DNA from: Betaproteobacteria bacterium SCN2 | GTDB lineage: Bacteria; Pseudomonadota; Gammaproteobacteria; Burkholderiales; Thiobacillaceae | Direction: 5' to 3' | DNA length: 64,000 bases | Assembly: GCA_008923285.1 (NCBI GenBank) | Contig: WBSG01000003.1 | Span: 124,001 to 188,000 of the forward strand | Shown: positions 20,681 to 35,126 of the stretch, piece after piece | Layout: every line of letters starts with the position of its first letter | How positions within the stretch are numbered: the stretch's first letter is position 1 | Translations under genes and position numbers: made by a program | Notes under the pieces: generated by a model | Databases searched by the model: none | What the model was told of the DNA's origin: nothing | The model's input: only the letters and a program-made list of their open reading frames with translations

Positions 20681-21153
20681 CGATATTCGACGTCGAGGAT
20701 TTCGTACTGGCGCACGCCGCCGGGTGCCTGCACGTTCGCCATGTCGCCGGCGTTCTTGCCGATCAGCGCGCGCGCCATCGGTGACGACACGGAGATCTTA
20801 TTCACCTTGATGTCGGCCTCGTCCTCACCCACGATCTGGTAGGTCACGGTATCGCCGGTCTCGACATCCTCCAGTTCCACAGTGGCGCCGAACACGACGC
20901 GGCCATCAGCGTCGACCGTCCTGGGGTCGATGATCTGGGCATGCGACAGCTTGCTCTCGATTTCCTTGATGCGCCCCTCGATGAAGCCCTGGCGTTCCTT
21001 GGCGGCATCGTACTCGGCGTTCTCGGACAGATCACCTTGCGCGCGCGCCTCGGCGATCGCCTGGATCACCGCAGGCCGCTGCACGGTCTTGAGGTTGTGC
21101 AACTCGGCCTTGAGCATTTCTGCACCGGTCACGGTCAAAGGTATCTTGCTCAC
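20677..21153 (-). CDS. greA: Transcription elongation factor GreA
   Basis: Rescues backtracked RNA polymerase by stimulating cleavage of the nascent transcript. The 158-residue protein has an N-terminal coiled-coil hairpin with the acidic tip in [17 protein letters not shown] (about residues 38-54) and a C-terminal FKBP-like domain ending [17 protein letters not shown] and [13 protein letters not shown]. The start is GTG at 21153. It lies 14 bp after carB, a conserved carAB-greA order. Confidence 0.98.
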   Translation of the reverse strand: MSKIPLTVTGAEMLKAELHNLKTVQRPAVIQAIAEARAQGDLSENAEYDAAKERQGFIEGRIKEIESKLSHAQIIDPRTVDADGRVVFGATVELEDVETGDTVTYQIVGEDEADIKVNKISVSSPMARALIGKNAGDMANVQAPGGVRQYEILDVEYR

Positions 21154-21167
21154 TGGTCTGTTCCTTA

Positions 21168-24371
<3,204 letters not shown>

Positions 24372-24372
24372 A

Positions 24373-25506
24373 TCAGCGGGACTTCTCTTCCATCATCGAC
24401 ACGAAGCGGTCGAACAAGTAACCGACGTCGTGCGGACCCGGGCTCGCTTCCGGGTGACCCTGGAAGGAAAAGGCCGGCGCATCGGTGCGGGCGATGCCCT
24501 GCAGGCTGTTGTCGAACAGCGAGACATGAGTGGGCTTGAGGTTGGACGGCAGGGTCGAGGCATCGACCGCGAAGCCGTGGTTCTGGCTGGTGATCGCCAC
24601 GCGCCCGCTTTCCAGGTCTTTCACCGGATGGTTGGCGCCATGGTGGCCGAATTTCATCTTCACGGTTCTGGCGCCGGAAGCCAGGCCCAGCAGCTGGTGG
24701 CCGAGGCAGATGCCGAACATCGGCGTCTTGCTGTCGATGATGTCGCGGATGGCCTGGATGGCGTAGTCGCAGGGTTCCGGGTCGCCGGGACCGTTGGAAA
24801 AGAACACGCCGTCCGGGCTCATCGCCAGCACCTCGGATGCCGGGGTCTTGGCCGGCACCACGGTGAGACGGCAGCCGCGCGAGGCGAGCATGCGCAGGAT
24901 GTTGCGCTTGACGCCATAGTCGTAGGCGACGACATGGAATTTCCCTTGCGCGGGCGTCACGTAGCCCTCGCCGAGCTTCCACTCGCCTTCGTTCCATTCG
25001 TATTTCTGCGGCGTGGTCACCACCTGCGCGAGATCCATGCCGGCCAGGCCAGGGAAGGCGCGAGCGCCGGCCAAGGCTTCCGCCTCGTCGATGCGACCGG
25101 CCATGATGCAGCCGTTCTGCGCACCCTTTTCGCGCAGGATGCGGGTAAGGCGGCGGGTATCGATGTCGGCGATGGCGACGATGTTGTTGGCGGCCAGATA
25201 TTCACCCAGCGACTGATTGGCGCGGAAGTTGGAATGCAACCTCGGCACGTCGCGCACCACCAGGCCGGCGGCATAGGGGCGGTCGGCCTCGACATCTTCG
25301 GGGTTCACCCCGTAGCTGCCGATGTGCGGATAAGTCAGGGTGACGATCTGGCGGGTATAGGAGGGGTCGGTCAGTATTTCCTGATACCCGGTGAGCGCGG
25401 TATTGAACACCACCTCGCCGGTCGTGATGCCGTCGGCGCCGATGGAAAGTCCGCGAAACACCGAGCCGTCGGCAAGCGCAAGAAGGGCGGGCTGGGCCTT
25501 GGGCAC
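24373..25506 (-). CDS. carA: Carbamoyl-phosphate synthase small chain (glutaminase)
   Basis: Class I glutamine amidotransferase that supplies ammonia to CarB. The catalytic Cys is in [15 protein letters not shown], and the His/Glu pair in [14 protein letters not shown] choose the GTG at 25506 ([19 protein letters not shown], 377 residues) because GGAG lies 6 bases upstream. The in-frame TTG at 25518 lacks a ribosome site. A strong sigma70-like promoter with perfect TATAAT is about 80 bp upstream. Confidence 0.97.
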   Translation of the reverse strand: MPKAQPALLALADGSVFRGLSIGADGITTGEVVFNTALTGYQEILTDPSYTRQIVTLTYPHIGSYGVNPEDVEADRPYAAGLVVRDVPRLHSNFRANQSLGEYLAANNIVAIADIDTRRLTRILREKGAQNGCIMAGRIDEAEALAGARAFPGLAGMDLAQVVTTPQKYEWNEGEWKLGEGYVTPAQGKFHVVAYDYGVKRNILRMLASRGCRLTVVPAKTPASEVLAMSPDGVFFSNGPGDPEPCDYAIQAIRDIIDSKTPMFGICLGHQLLGLASGARTVKMKFGHHGANHPVKDLESGRVAITSQNHGFAVDASTLPSNLKPTHVSLFDNSLQGIARTDAPAFSFQGHPEASPGPHDVGYLFDRFVSMMEEKSR

Positions 25507-25584
25507 AGGGAACTCCAAAAATTTTGCAGGGTGTGTGAGGCGGGGCGGGAGCGGTTTTAAGCGGCCTGCCCGAATTGAGTGAGA

Positions 25585-25613
25585 ATTATAGCGTGCGCGC
25601 CGTGTTAGGGCAA
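25585..25613 (-). promoter_or_regulatory. Candidate sigma70 promoter of carAB
   Basis: On the minus strand the -35 TTGCCC (25613-25608) and a perfect -10 TATAAT (25590-25585) are 17 bp apart, giving a leader of roughly 75 bases before the carA GTG. I saw no clear ArgR or PyrR-type site in the leader. Confidence 0.7.
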
Positions 25614-25641
25614 CGCAGGCGCGCCGTTTTCTTGGCGAAAA

Positions 25642-25896
25642 TCAGGGAATTAGATGGTCGAGCCCGCCATCCATGTGCAGTTCGGTAAGTTCGGTGAAGC
25701 CGCCGATGCACTTTCCGTCGACCACGATCTGCGGCACGGTGCGCGCGCCATTGGTCACCACGGAAAACTCCCGCATCGCCTCGCGGTCGAGATCAATGCG
25801 CACCTCGTCGTAGCCGATGCCGCGCTTGTCGAGGAAGGCCTTGGCCTTGACGCAGATGGGACAGGTGCCGGTGCTGTAAACCTTGACTTTGTTCAT
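25642..25896 (-). CDS. Glutaredoxin (Grx3-type, CPIC active site)
   Basis: Small glutathione-dependent thiol oxidoreductase of 84 residues. The redox motif GTCPICVKAKAFL has the dithiol active site CPIC at residues 12-15. RTVPQIVVDGKCIGGFTEL (about 53-71) has the cis-Pro and GG glutathione-binding features. The CPIC variant differs from the CPYC of classical Grx but occurs in proteobacterial glutaredoxins. It is read in the same direction as dapB (upstream) and carA (downstream). Confidence 0.93.
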   Translation of the reverse strand: MNKVKVYSTGTCPICVKAKAFLDKRGIGYDEVRIDLDREAMREFSVVTNGARTVPQIVVDGKCIGGFTELTELHMDGGLDHLIP

Positions 25897-25919
25897 TGCA
25901 AAACCTTGTTACACAGAAA

Positions 25920-27925
<2,006 letters not shown>

Positions 27926-27996
27926 CTATCTACTCCAGGCAGAAGTCGCAAAAGCGTTATCATAACTGAGTTTCACACATGATTCCGGAGTCACGC

Positions 27997-28428
27997 ATGA
28001 GTCATCCCGACGACCTCAAGAGCATCGGGCTCAAAGCCACCTTGCCCCGACTGAAGATTCTTGACCTGTTCGAGCACAGCAGCAAGCGCCACATGACGGC
28101 GGAAGAGGTCTACTCCCTGCTCAAGGACGAAGGCCAGGACATCGGCCTCGCCACGGTCTACCGCGTGCTGACCCAGTTCGAGCAGGCGGGATTGCTGATG
28201 CGCCACCATTTCGACAGCGACAAGGCGGTGTTCGAACTCAACGAAGGCGAGCACCACGACCACCTGGTCTGCATGCAGTGCGGTCGGGTGGAAGAGTTCT
28301 ACGACGAGGAAATCGAAAAGCGCCAGAAAAGAATCGCCGAGTCGCGGGGCTTCACCATCCACGACCATTCCCTGCAAATCTACGTGGACTGCAGCAAAAA
28401 CCCCTGCCCCCACCGCACCAAGAAATAA
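27997..28428 (+). CDS. fur: Ferric uptake regulator Fur
   Basis: Fe(II)-dependent repressor of iron-acquisition genes. I use the ATG at 27997 (MSHPDDLKSIGLKATLPRLK, 143 residues) because GGAG is 6 bases upstream; the ATG at 27979 has none. The winged helix includes LPRLKILDLFEHSSKRHMTAEEVY and LATVYRVLTQFEQAGL. The metal/dimer region has HHDHLVCMQCGRVEEF, and a C-terminal Cys pair is CSKNPC. It is divergent from bamE; the roughly 70-bp shared spacer holds TATCAT-like -10 sequences but no convincing Fur box. Confidence 0.97.
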   Translation: MSHPDDLKSIGLKATLPRLKILDLFEHSSKRHMTAEEVYSLLKDEGQDIGLATVYRVLTQFEQAGLLMRHHFDSDKAVFELNEGEHHDHLVCMQCGRVEEFYDEEIEKRQKRIAESRGFTIHDHSLQIYVDCSKNPCPHRTKK

Positions 28429-28453
28429 CGCTGGTTAACTGGAATACTGATCG

Positions 28454-28528
28454 ACACAGGGAAAACAGAGGGCGCAGAGGAAGGCTTGCCGCTTCCAATT
28501 CCTCTGTTTCCCCCAGATACCTCCGTGT
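28454..28528. repeat. Imperfect palindromic element between convergent fur and recN
   Basis: The left arm (ACACAGGGAAAACAGAGG from 28454) and right arm (CCTCTGTTTCCCCC ... CCGTGT ending 28528) are partly complementary, with the purine-rich strand in the left arm. It shares words (ACACAG, AACAGAGG, CAGAGGAA, GTGTAA) with the element at 63354-63433. It fills the 107-bp gap between converging genes and could serve as a bidirectional transcript-end structure. Confidence 0.75.
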
Positions 28529-28535
28529 AAACGGC

Positions 28536-30227
28536 TTACGCGGTTTTTTTGCGGCTGCCGGTATTTTTGGCAGAGCCGACCGTTTCCAGCATCTCGCGCG
28601 CATGCTTGAGCGTGGTCTCGGTGATTTCCTGGCCGCCCAGCATGCGGGCGATTTCCATCACCCGCTCCTCGCCGCCCAGCGGCATCACCTGACTGACGAC
28701 CTTGTCGTCGCCGGCAAGCTTGCTGACCCGCAAATGCTGACTGCCGCAGGCGGCGACCTGGGGCAGATGGGTGACGACCAGTACCTGCCGGCTCCGGGCA
28801 AGCTGCGCCAGCCTCCTCCCCACGGCCTCGGCCACGGCGCCGCCGATGCCGACATCGACCTCGTCGAAAATCAGCGAGGGCACCCCGGCCTGCCCTGACA
28901 AGGCCGTCTGGATGGCCAGGCTGATGCGCGAGAGTTCTCCGCCCGAAGCCACCTTGTCGAGCGGACCGGGCGCCAGCGTGGCATGGCTGGCCACCAGGAA
29001 AAAGATTTCCTCCTGACCGTGCGCGTGGGGCTCGCAGGCGACGAGCCTGACCTCGAAACGGCCATCGGCCAGGGACAGGTCAGCCATGGCCAGGCTGACC
29101 GTTTTCGACAGGGCCTGTGCCGCCCGCCGGCGCTTCTCGGACAACTTCCCGGCACTGGCAAGGCAGGTCTTTTCCGCGCGCACGACTTCGGCCTGCAGGG
29201 CTTCGATGTCGTCTTCTGCGGCAAGCTGTTCGAGCCGGCGGAGCCATTCGGCATGACGCTCAAGCAGTTCGGCAGGGCTCAGCCTGTGCTTGCGCGACAG
29301 GCGATGGACCTCGGCCATGCGCCGGTCGAGTTCCGCCAGCCTTTCCGGATCGAGGCTCAGGCGGTCGGCATAGCGCCTGAGGCCGTGGCGCGTTTCTTCC
29401 AGATCGCTGAGCGCGGCTTCCAGCAATGCACGTTCCTCGGCAAGGCTGGCGTCCTTTTCCAGCATGTCCTGCATCAGGCCATGCAGGCGCCCAAGACGGC
29501 GCAACACGCCATCTTCCTCGTCTTCCAGGCCGGCCAGCAACTGTGCGCTGGTTTCGATCAGGCTCGACATGTGGGCCTGGCGCCCATGTTCGGACTGCAT
29601 CTCGTCCCAGGCGCGCAGGTCGTCGAGCGCGGGACCGACTTCGGCCAGCGCGGCTTCCAGTCCTTCCCTTTCCAGCAGGCGCACGCCGGCTTCTTCACGG
29701 GCTGCCTGCAGCGTTTTCTTCGCCGCCTGCCAGGCCTGCCATGCTTGCGCGGTCACGGCGGCTTCCGTATGCGCGCCGGCGAACTCATCCAGCAGTCCGC
29801 GCTGCACCCCGGCCTTCAGCAGCGCGTGGTGGGCGTGCTGGCCATGGATATCGACCAGTTGCTCGCCCAGTTCCTTCAGTTGCGCCAAGGTCACCGATGA
29901 ACCGTTGATGAAGGCACGGCTGCGGCCTTCCGCCTCGACGGTCCTGCGCAGCAGGCAGTCTTGTTCCGCATCGAGGCCATTCTGGATCAACCAGGCCTGT
30001 ACGGAAGGCAGGTTCTCCAGCGCGAATTCGGCACTGATTTCCGCGCGTCTGGCGCCATGGCGCACCACGCCCGACTCGGCGCGATCACCCAGCACCAGCG
30101 AAAGCGCACCGACGAGTATGGATTTTCCGGCGCCGGTCTCGCCGGTGAGCACGGTCATGCCCGGCGCGAAATCCAGGTCCAGCGATTCGACCAGCACAAA
30201 ATCGCGGATGGACAAGGATCGCAGCAT
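28536..30227 (-). CDS. recN: DNA repair protein RecN
   Basis: SMC-like ATPase acting early in recombinational repair of double-strand breaks. The 563-residue protein has Walker A TGETGAGKSILVGAL (about residues 29-43), two long coiled-coil arms rich in Glu/Leu/Arg (about 150-370), the ABC signature VASGGELSRISLA and Walker B SLIFDEVDVGIGG near 470-482. Its ATG overlaps the nadK stop (TGATG). The C-terminal tail KNTGSRKKTA is basic. Confidence 0.98.
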   Translation of the reverse strand: MLRSLSIRDFVLVESLDLDFAPGMTVLTGETGAGKSILVGALSLVLGDRAESGVVRHGARRAEISAEFALENLPSVQAWLIQNGLDAEQDCLLRRTVEAEGRSRAFINGSSVTLAQLKELGEQLVDIHGQHAHHALLKAGVQRGLLDEFAGAHTEAAVTAQAWQAWQAAKKTLQAAREEAGVRLLEREGLEAALAEVGPALDDLRAWDEMQSEHGRQAHMSSLIETSAQLLAGLEDEEDGVLRRLGRLHGLMQDMLEKDASLAEERALLEAALSDLEETRHGLRRYADRLSLDPERLAELDRRMAEVHRLSRKHRLSPAELLERHAEWLRRLEQLAAEDDIEALQAEVVRAEKTCLASAGKLSEKRRRAAQALSKTVSLAMADLSLADGRFEVRLVACEPHAHGQEEIFFLVASHATLAPGPLDKVASGGELSRISLAIQTALSGQAGVPSLIFDEVDVGIGGAVAEAVGRRLAQLARSRQVLVVTHLPQVAACGSQHLRVSKLAGDDKVVSQVMPLGGEERVMEIARMLGGQEITETTLKHAREMLETVGSAKNTGSRKKTA

Positions 30228-31099
30228 CAGATTTGCTTGCCCCAGTGCAGCTTCTGGCGCAGGGTGTCGTAATAGCTGTAGTGCTTGGGATGCAGCAACG
30301 TGACGTTGTAGGGCACGCGGCAGATGCTGACCTTGTCGCCCTTTTGCAGGTCGAAATAGTTCTGGCCGTCGAAATGCACGCGCGCATCGTCGGCGTGGTG
30401 GATGATGATGTCCACGCGCGACTGGCTGCTCACCACGATCGGCCGCGCCGACAGGGTATGCGGGCAGATCGGTACCAGCGCGATGGCTTCCAGCGTGGGG
30501 TAGAGAATGGGGCCGCCCGCGGACATGGCGTAGGCAGTGGAGCCCGTGGGCGTGGCGACGACCAGGCCGTCCGAACGCTGGGTGTAGACGTACTCGTTGT
30601 CGATGATGACTTCGAACTCGATCAGGCGCCCGGTGCCGGCCTTGCTCACCACCACGTCGTTGAAGGCCGAACCCTCGTTGTGGGTGCCGTCCTCGCGCTC
30701 GAGCGAGGCGGTGAGCAGCACGCGCTCCTCGGCGTCATACTCGCCGGCCAGCATGCGTGCCAGTTCGGCCTCCATGTTGCCCACGGTGATGTCGGTAAGG
30801 AAACCCAGGCGGCCCTGGTTGACGCCGATCAGCGGCACCGGATACGGCGCCAGGGCGCGGGCGATGGAAAGCATGGTGCCGTCGCCGCCGAGCACGATCA
30901 CCACTTCGGCCATGCCCGGCAGTTCAGTCAGGTTTGCCTGCCGGTAGCGCGGCTGGTCGAGGGTCTTGGCCGTCTGCCGCGCCAAAATGACCTCGTAGCC
31001 ATGCCCCGCAAGAAAGTCGGCCAGACGCTCGACCGATTCCGCCAGGGCGAGATTGTCGTATTTGCCAACGAGGGCGACTTTTTTGAAAGATTGCGGCAT
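30227..31099 (-). CDS. nadK: NAD kinase
   Basis: Phosphorylates NAD to NADP. The GGDGTMLSIAR motif holds the catalytic Asp (about residue 72), followed by NQGRLGFLTDI and the substrate loop SDGLVVATPTGSTAYAMSAGGP. I choose the ATG at 31099 (MPQSFKKVALVGKYDN, 290 residues). The ATG at 31108 (MGGMPQ) is an alternative, and the frame beyond it runs antisense to hrcA. A TATAAT at 31112-31107 lies right before the start, without a good -35. It is upstream of and coupled to recN, and divergent from hrcA. Confidence 0.96.
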   Translation of the reverse strand: MPQSFKKVALVGKYDNLALAESVERLADFLAGHGYEVILARQTAKTLDQPRYRQANLTELPGMAEVVIVLGGDGTMLSIARALAPYPVPLIGVNQGRLGFLTDITVGNMEAELARMLAGEYDAEERVLLTASLEREDGTHNEGSAFNDVVVSKAGTGRLIEFEVIIDNEYVYTQRSDGLVVATPTGSTAYAMSAGGPILYPTLEAIALVPICPHTLSARPIVVSSQSRVDIIIHHADDARVHFDGQNYFDLQKGDKVSICRVPYNVTLLHPKHYSYYDTLRQKLHWGKQI

Positions 31100-31169
31100 G
31101 CCCCCCATTATACGGTTGTAAAATCGTTTGGAACCCGTACTTGAGTATGGCAAAGACCTGATCGACGAC

Positions 31170-32186
31170 ATGCTGACCGAGCGCGCACGCATCCTGCTGA
31201 AAACCCTGATCGAACGCCACATCGCCGAGGGCGAACCGGTGGGTTCGCGCACGCTCGCCCGCCACGTCGGGCTCGATCTTTCGCCGGCCAGCATCCGCAA
31301 CATCATGGCCGATCTCGAGGAGATGGGCTTCGTCACCAGCCCGCACACTTCAGCCGGGCGCGTGCCCACGCCGCGCGGCTACCGCTTCTTCGTCGACACC
31401 CTGCTCACGGTACGGCCGCTGGAACAGAATGCGCTCGGCGAAATGCAACGCCAGCTCGCGCCTGACGACCCGCAGAAACTGCTGTCCACCGCGTCCAATC
31501 TTCTGTCCGAACTGACCCATTTCGCCGGCCTGGTGATGACACCTCGGCGCAACCCTGCCTGCCGCCAGATCGAGTTCCTGAGCCTGTCGGAAAAGCGCGT
31601 GCTGCTGATCATCGTCACCCAGGAAGGCGAGGTGGAAAACCGCGTCATCCTGACGGATCATGCATTCAGCCCGTCGCAGCTCACCGAGTCGGCCAACTAC
31701 TTCAACCGGCATTTTGCCGGCCGCACTTTCGACGAGATGCGTGCCAGCCTCAAGGCCGAGCTCGGCCGCATGCGCGACGACATGCAGGCGCTGATGACGG
31801 CTGCGGTCAACGCCGGCTCCGAAGCCCTGGACGGCCAGCGCGAGGCAGTAATGGTTTCCGGCAGCCGCAAACTGCTCGACGTGCAGGACCTTTCCGCCAA
31901 CATGCAGAACCTGCGCCGGCTGTTCGACGCTTTCGAGCAGAAAACCGCACTGCTGCAACTGCTGGAGCAATCGCGCGCGGCGCAGGGCGTGCAGATCTTC
32001 ATCGGCGGCGAATCCGACACGCTGCCGCTGGACGAATGCAGCCTGGTTACCGCGCCCTACGAGGTCGACGGCCAGGTAGTCGGCACGCTCGGCGTGGTCG
32101 GCCCCACGCGCATGGCCTACGAGCGCGTGATCCCGATCGTCGATGTCACCGCGCGGCTGCTGTCCAACGCCCTCTCCTACCACTAG
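31170..32186 (+). CDS. hrcA: Heat-inducible transcription repressor HrcA
   Basis: Represses class I heat-shock genes by binding CIRCE operators with help from GroEL. The 338-residue protein from the ATG at 31170 starts [21 protein letters not shown]. It has the winged-helix region [33 protein letters not shown] and the GAF-like C-terminal region ending in [16 protein letters not shown]. The frame extends upstream to a TTG at 31128, but family N-termini favour the ATG. No CIRCE sequence was seen in front of it. hemH starts immediately after its stop. Confidence 0.96.
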   Translation: MLTERARILLKTLIERHIAEGEPVGSRTLARHVGLDLSPASIRNIMADLEEMGFVTSPHTSAGRVPTPRGYRFFVDTLLTVRPLEQNALGEMQRQLAPDDPQKLLSTASNLLSELTHFAGLVMTPRRNPACRQIEFLSLSEKRVLLIIVTQEGEVENRVILTDHAFSPSQLTESANYFNRHFAGRTFDEMRASLKAELGRMRDDMQALMTAAVNAGSEALDGQREAVMVSGSRKLLDVQDLSANMQNLRRLFDAFEQKTALLQLLEQSRAAQGVQIFIGGESDTLPLDECSLVTAPYEVDGQVVGTLGVVGPTRMAYERVIPIVDVTARLLSNALSYH

Positions 32187-33290
32187 ATGAAATATCTCAA
32201 AGAGCCGGATTACCGGCATGGCACGGCCACCCGGCCCGGGGTCCTGATGATCAACCTGGGCACGCCGGACGAGCCCACTGCGCCCGCACTCAGGCGCTAC
32301 CTGAAGGAATTTCTTTCCGATCCTCGCGTGGTGGAAATCCCGCGCCCGCTCTGGTGGCTGATTCTCAACGGCATCATCCTCAACACGCGGCCGAAGAAAT
32401 CCGCCGCCAAGTACGCCGCCATCTGGATGAAGGAAGGCTCGCCGCTGAGGGTCCATACTGAACGGCAGGCGAAGCTACTGAAAGGCTGGCTGGGCGAAAA
32501 TACCGGGCAGAACCTGCCGGTCGAATACGCCATGCGCTACGGCACGCCTTCGATCGCCGAGGGGATCGACAAACTGAAGGCCGCGGGTTGCGACCGCATC
32601 CTGCTCCTGCCCATGTACCCGCAATACGCAGCCTCCACCACCGCCACCGCCAACGATGTCGCCTTTGCCCATTTGCAAAAAATGCGCAACGCACCGGCGA
32701 TCCGCAGCGTGCGCCACTACCATGACGACCCCGGCTACATCCGCGCCCTGGCCGCCAACGTGCGCGCCTACTGGCAGCAGAACGGGCGCCCCGACGTATT
32801 GCTCATGAGTTTCCACGGCCTGCCGCGCTACACCCTGGAAAAGGGCGACCCTTACCACTGCGAATGCCAGAAGACCGGGCGCCTGCTGGCCGAGGCGCTG
32901 GGACTTGCCGAGAACCAGTACCGCCTCACCTTCCAGTCTCGCTTCGGCCGCGCCGAGTGGCTGCAGCCCTATACCGACAAGACCTTGCGCGAACTGCCGC
33001 AACAGGGCGTTCAGCACGTTCAGTCGATTTGCCCCGGCTTCACCGCCGACTGCCTGGAAACCCTGGAGGAAATCGCCATTGAGGGCAAGGAGACTTTCCT
33101 CAATGCCGGCGGGAAAAGTTACAGCTACATCCCCGCCCTCAACGAGTCCCCGCTCTGGATCGACGCGCTGGGCGGCATTGCGCTGGCCAATCTCGGCGGC
33201 TGGCTCCCGTCGAACCCTGATGCTCCGGAACAGAAAAACGCTCTCGAAGAAACAGCACGACGCGCCCTGCAAATGGGCGCAAAGGCCTGA
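32187..33290 (+). CDS. hemH: Ferrochelatase
   Basis: Inserts Fe(II) into protoporphyrin IX, the last step of protoheme synthesis. The 367-residue protein has [22 protein letters not shown] (about residues 13-34), [15 protein letters not shown] (about 138-152), the catalytic His in [18 protein letters not shown] and the acidic [15 protein letters not shown]. The ATG directly abuts the hrcA TAG. Heme supply fits the many cytochrome genes nearby (fccA, cco). Confidence 0.97.
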   Translation: MKYLKEPDYRHGTATRPGVLMINLGTPDEPTAPALRRYLKEFLSDPRVVEIPRPLWWLILNGIILNTRPKKSAAKYAAIWMKEGSPLRVHTERQAKLLKGWLGENTGQNLPVEYAMRYGTPSIAEGIDKLKAAGCDRILLLPMYPQYAASTTATANDVAFAHLQKMRNAPAIRSVRHYHDDPGYIRALAANVRAYWQQNGRPDVLLMSFHGLPRYTLEKGDPYHCECQKTGRLLAEALGLAENQYRLTFQSRFGRAEWLQPYTDKTLRELPQQGVQHVQSICPGFTADCLETLEEIAIEGKETFLNAGGKSYSYIPALNESPLWIDALGGIALANLGGWLPSNPDAPEQKNALEETARRALQMGAKA

Positions 33291-33493
33291 TAGAAAGAGG
33301 AAACAACCGGATTTAATTATCCGAATGACCGAAGCATATAAGCCTTTGCTGTTGGACATTCGAATGAATAGCCATTAAAAATAGTCTTCATGGACCATTC
33401 CGGATGGGGTGATCCTGTTTGGCTTTACCCCCCGAGGACACCGGGAGAAGCCTGAGCCGACCAACTTCAAACACTCAGAATCGGAGAAGTCTT
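33291..33493 (+). other. fccAB upstream region
   Basis: This 203-bp, AT-richer gap after hemH should hold the fccAB control region. Visible features are a small hairpin CGGAT-TTAATT-ATCCG (33308-33323), the word CGAATGA at 33322 and 33361, the palindrome ATTCGAAT (33358-33365), and a weak promoter candidate TTGGAC with an AT-rich TAAAAA 18 bp on. None is strong enough for a firm call. Confidence 0.4.
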
Positions 33494-33787
33494 ATGCACA
33501 AGATACTCATCCTGCTTGCCGCCAGCGCTGCGCTGCTCAGCGCAAACGCGTTTGCCGTGGACCGCGGCGAACTGCTGGCCTCTTCCTGCATGTCGTGCCA
33601 CGGGCCGGGCGGCAAGAGCAAGGGTGCGATCCCAAGCCTCGCTGGTCTCGAAAAGGGCTATTTCGTGACGTCCATGCAGAATTTCAAATCCGGCGCCCGC
33701 CCCGCTTCCGTCATGCATCGCCATGCCAAAGGCTATACCGATGCCGAGTATGCGCTGATGGGCGAATACTTCTCCAAACTCAAATAA
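33494..33787 (+). CDS. fccA: Flavocytochrome c sulfide dehydrogenase, cytochrome subunit (monoheme)
   Basis: Periplasmic class I c-type cytochrome that accepts electrons from the FccB flavoprotein during sulfide oxidation. From the ATG at 33494 (GGAG upstream) it encodes 97 residues: a signal peptide MHKILILLAASAALLSANAFA, then one heme site CMSCH (about residues 32-36). PASVMHRHAKGYTDAEYALMGEYF near the C-terminus carries the likely axial Met. It is the short monoheme form, not the diheme form of Allochromatium. The assignment leans on the adjacent fccB. Confidence 0.88.
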   Translation: MHKILILLAASAALLSANAFAVDRGELLASSCMSCHGPGGKSKGAIPSLAGLEKGYFVTSMQNFKSGARPASVMHRHAKGYTDAEYALMGEYFSKLK

Positions 33788-33813
33788 ACCGGACACACAA
33801 GGAGAGCTGAATT

Positions 33814-35079
33814 ATGAGCATTACCCGTCGTGATTTTCTGAAAGTGTCCGGCGCCGGTGCAGCGAGCGCCCTCATCGCAGGCTGCGCCACCACTGCTTCC
33901 GGCGCTGCCCCCAAGGTCGTCGTGGTCGGCGCAGGCTTCGGCGGCGCTACCTGTGCCAAGTATCTGCGCAAATGGGGCCCCAACATCGAGGTCACCCTGA
34001 TCGAGCCGAACGACAAGTTCGTGTCCTGCCCCCGCTCCAACCTGGTGATCGGCGGCCTGCGCAACATGGATTACCTGACCCACAGCTACGACAACCTGTC
34101 CAAGCACGGCATCAAGATGGTGAAGGACATGGTCGTCGCCATCGACCCCGCCAAGCGTACCGTCACCACCAAGGGCGGCAAGACGTTCGGCTACGACCGC
34201 CTGGTGCTGGCCCCCGGCATCGACGTCCGCACCGACACCGTCAAGGGCTTCCAGGAAGCCGAGGCCGCAGGCAAGGTGGTGCACGCATGGAAGGCTGGCC
34301 CGCAGACTGCGCTGCTGAGAAAGCAGCTCGAGTCCATGGCCGACGGCGGCGTGTTCGTCATGGGCATCCCCGGCACGCCCTATCGCTGCCCGCCCGGACC
34401 CTACGAGCGCATCTCGCTGGTGGCCAACTACCTGAAGAAGCACAAGCCCAAGTCCAAGATCATCGTGCTCGACAGCAACCCGGACATCGTGTCGAAAAAG
34501 CCGCTGTTCACCTGGGCCTGGAACACCTTCTACCCGGGCATGATCGATTACCGCGGCACCAATGCCGTGACAGGCGTGGACGGCAGCCGCATGATCGTGT
34601 CGACCGAGTTCGACGACATCAAGGCCGACGTCATGAACGTGGTGCCGCGCCAGCGTGCAGGCGAATTGTGCGCCATGGCCGGCGCGCGCAATGACGCCAG
34701 CGGCAACTGGTGCACGGTCAACTTCACCACCTTCGAGTCGGCTGCCGTGCCCAACGTGCATATCATCGGCGATTCCGTATCCGCGGCCCTGCCCAAGTCA
34801 GGCCACATGGCGACCAACCACGCCAAGGTCTGTGCGGCAGCCATCGTCGAACTGCTGGCCGGCCGCCAGCCCGAAGCCGTGCCGGTGATGGCGAATACCT
34901 GCTATTCCGACACTTCGGACACCACCGGCGGCCATGTCGCCAACGTCTACCGCTACGACGCCGAGAAGAAGTCGTACGTCGATCCGGGCGGCGGCGGTGC
35001 CACCCCGCAGGGCGACGCGGCCAACCATGCCTATGCCGAGTCCTGGGCGCAGAACATCTGGGCGGAAATGCTCAGTTGA
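33814..35079 (+). CDS. fccB: Flavocytochrome c sulfide dehydrogenase, flavoprotein subunit
   Basis: Oxidises sulfide to sulfur in the periplasm. The 421-residue protein starts with a twin-arginine signal (TRRDFLKVSGAGAASAL), followed by the FAD Rossmann motif KVVVVGAGFGGATCA (about residues 34-48). Cys72 in KFVSCPRSN corresponds to the cysteine that covalently binds FAD in characterised FccB. Cys192 (YRCPPGPYER) and Cys363 (NTCYSD) correspond to the redox-active disulfide pair. An AAGGAG precedes the ATG, 26 bp after fccA. Only sulfide is implied as substrate; sulfide:quinone reductase is less likely given the cytochrome partner and Tat signal. Confidence 0.93.
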   Translation: MSITRRDFLKVSGAGAASALIAGCATTASGAAPKVVVVGAGFGGATCAKYLRKWGPNIEVTLIEPNDKFVSCPRSNLVIGGLRNMDYLTHSYDNLSKHGIKMVKDMVVAIDPAKRTVTTKGGKTFGYDRLVLAPGIDVRTDTVKGFQEAEAAGKVVHAWKAGPQTALLRKQLESMADGGVFVMGIPGTPYRCPPGPYERISLVANYLKKHKPKSKIIVLDSNPDIVSKKPLFTWAWNTFYPGMIDYRGTNAVTGVDGSRMIVSTEFDDIKADVMNVVPRQRAGELCAMAGARNDASGNWCTVNFTTFESAAVPNVHIIGDSVSAALPKSGHMATNHAKVCAAAIVELLAGRQPEAVPVMANTCYSDTSDTTGGHVANVYRYDAEKKSYVDPGGGGATPQGDAANHAYAESWAQNIWAEMLS

Positions 35080-35100
35080 TTTTGGCTGGCTGACAAAACT

Positions 35101-35126
35101 GGCGGGGCGCAAGCCCCGCCTTTTTT
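35101..35126 (+). terminator. Intrinsic terminator after fccAB
   Basis: GGCGGGGC-GCAA-GCCCCGCC forms a perfect 8-bp GC stem with a GNRA-like loop, followed by TTTTTT, 21 bp after the fccB stop. The last Ts overlap the stop codon of the convergent folA gene. Confidence 0.95.

Noticed and set aside
27926-27996. Fur box between bamE and fur
   Set aside because: The TTATCATAACT sequence matches only part of the 19-bp consensus. It is more likely -10 elements of the two divergent promoters.
31107-31112. Perfect TATAAT immediately before the nadK start as a promoter giving a leaderless message
   Set aside because: No acceptable -35 hexamer at 16-18 bp. The TATAAT may be chance in the AT-rich divergent spacer.
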